Assembly (NCBI GenBank): GCA_947573465.1
Contig: CANPET010000101.1
Location: 1 to 6,193, forward strand
Origin: an uncultured Eubacterium sp.
Lineage (GTDB): Bacteria; Bacillota; Clostridia; Lachnospirales; Lachnospiraceae
Direction of reading: 5' to 3'
DNA length: 6,193 nucleotides
Below are positions 5,820 to 6,193 of this stretch, one piece after another (position 1 is the first letter of the stretch; every line of letters starts with the position of its first letter). The notes beneath the pieces were generated by a model. It worked only from the letters and a program-made list of their open reading frames with translations, was not told the DNA's origin and ran no database searches. The position numbers and the translations under genes are program-made.

Positions 5820-6193
5820 ATGAATATCAGTAAGTTTACACAAAAGTCCATTGAGGCGATACAGAATACAGAGAAAATCGCCAGTGAATATGGAAATCAG
5901 GAAATTGATCAGGAACATTTACTGTATGCGTTAATAAATCTGGATGACAGCCTGATTATGAAACTGATTGAAAAAATGGAAATACAGCCGGAGCATTTTA
6001 GAAACAGAGTAGAACAGGCTATCGCAAAGCGCACTAAGGTACAGGGCGGTAATATGTTTATGAGTCAGGCACTCAATGATGTTCTGATACATGCAGAAGA
6101 TGAAGCAAAGAGAATGGGAGACGAATATGTTTCCGTGGAACATTTATTTTTGATGCTGATTGCAAAACCCAATAAAGAAGTCAAAGAAATTTT
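5820..6193 (+). CDS. clpB: ATP-dependent chaperone ClpB, N-terminal part (3'-partial)
   Basis: The window shows 124 codons before the edge, which is why only the N domain is visible. It opens MNISKFTQKSIEAIQN and has the two Clp-N repeats. The first contains Y-G-N-Q-E-I-D-Q-E-H-L-L-Y-A-L (24-38), the second A-K-R-M-G-D-E-Y-V-S-V-E-H-L-F (95-109). The N-F/I-x-K-F-T start and the E-I-D-x-E-H-L-L motif point to ClpB rather than ClpC (usually M-F-x-R-F-T and I-G-T-E-H). ClpB is a cytoplasmic hexameric AAA+ disaggregase that works with DnaK to rescue aggregated proteins after heat or other stress. Full-length proteins have about 860 residues with two ATPase modules, none of which is in view. It has its own ribosome binding site and probable promoter behind two hairpins, so it is likely transcribed separately from the sortase cassette. 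The usual Firmicutes regulators CtsR or HrcA have no clear site here. Confidence 0.92.
   Translation, partial: MNISKFTQKSIEAIQNTEKIASEYGNQEIDQEHLLYALINLDDSLIMKLIEKMEIQPEHFRNRVEQAIAKRTKVQGGNMFMSQALNDVLIHAEDEAKRMGDEYVSVEHLFLMLIAKPNKEVKEI

Noticed and set aside
5931..6143. Antisense open frame of 70 codons
   Set aside because: It is opposite the conserved Clp-N domain of ClpB, which accounts for the coding signal.

Overview
The window looks like a chromosomal piece of a low-GC Gram-positive anaerobe of the Clostridia. A Lachnospiraceae-like gut commensal is my best guess. This rests on the AT-rich composition, strong AGGAG-type ribosome binding sites, a giant SdrD-B-type repeat surface protein, a class B sortase and a ClpB chaperone. 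The taxon is inferred from style, not from a marker gene. All four genes lie on the + strand.

Positions 1-3284 hold the 3' part of a very large surface protein gene whose start lies upstream of the window. It encodes six consecutive SdrD-B-like beta-sandwich modules, each opening with an S-I-x-G-x-V-F/W strand and a D-x-N-x-D-G calcium-type loop. The first three belong to an exact-register 504-bp (168-codon) tandem repeat. The fourth carries an acidic low-complexity insert of about 40 residues, and the fifth and sixth are more diverged. The protein ends in Q-I-Q-T-G, a hydrophobic segment and a K/R-rich tail, which is the layout of a sortase signal although the pentapeptide is atypical. The stop codon sits inside a perfect 10-bp hairpin.

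Positions 3317-4702 encode a membrane-anchored protein related to family 5 (Opp/Dpp-type) solute-binding proteins. It has no lipobox, and no permease or ATPase gene is beside it. Positions 4781-5506 encode a class B sortase with His, Cys and Arg catalytic residues in place. The simplest reading is a surface-display cassette: large wall protein, accessory extracytoplasmic protein, dedicated sortase. The SBP-like middle gene is the least expected member.

Positions 5507-5819 are non-coding, with two hairpins (probable terminators), then an AT-rich promoter region. ClpB starts at 5820 and runs off the window end. It appears to be a separate transcription unit unrelated to the surface cassette.
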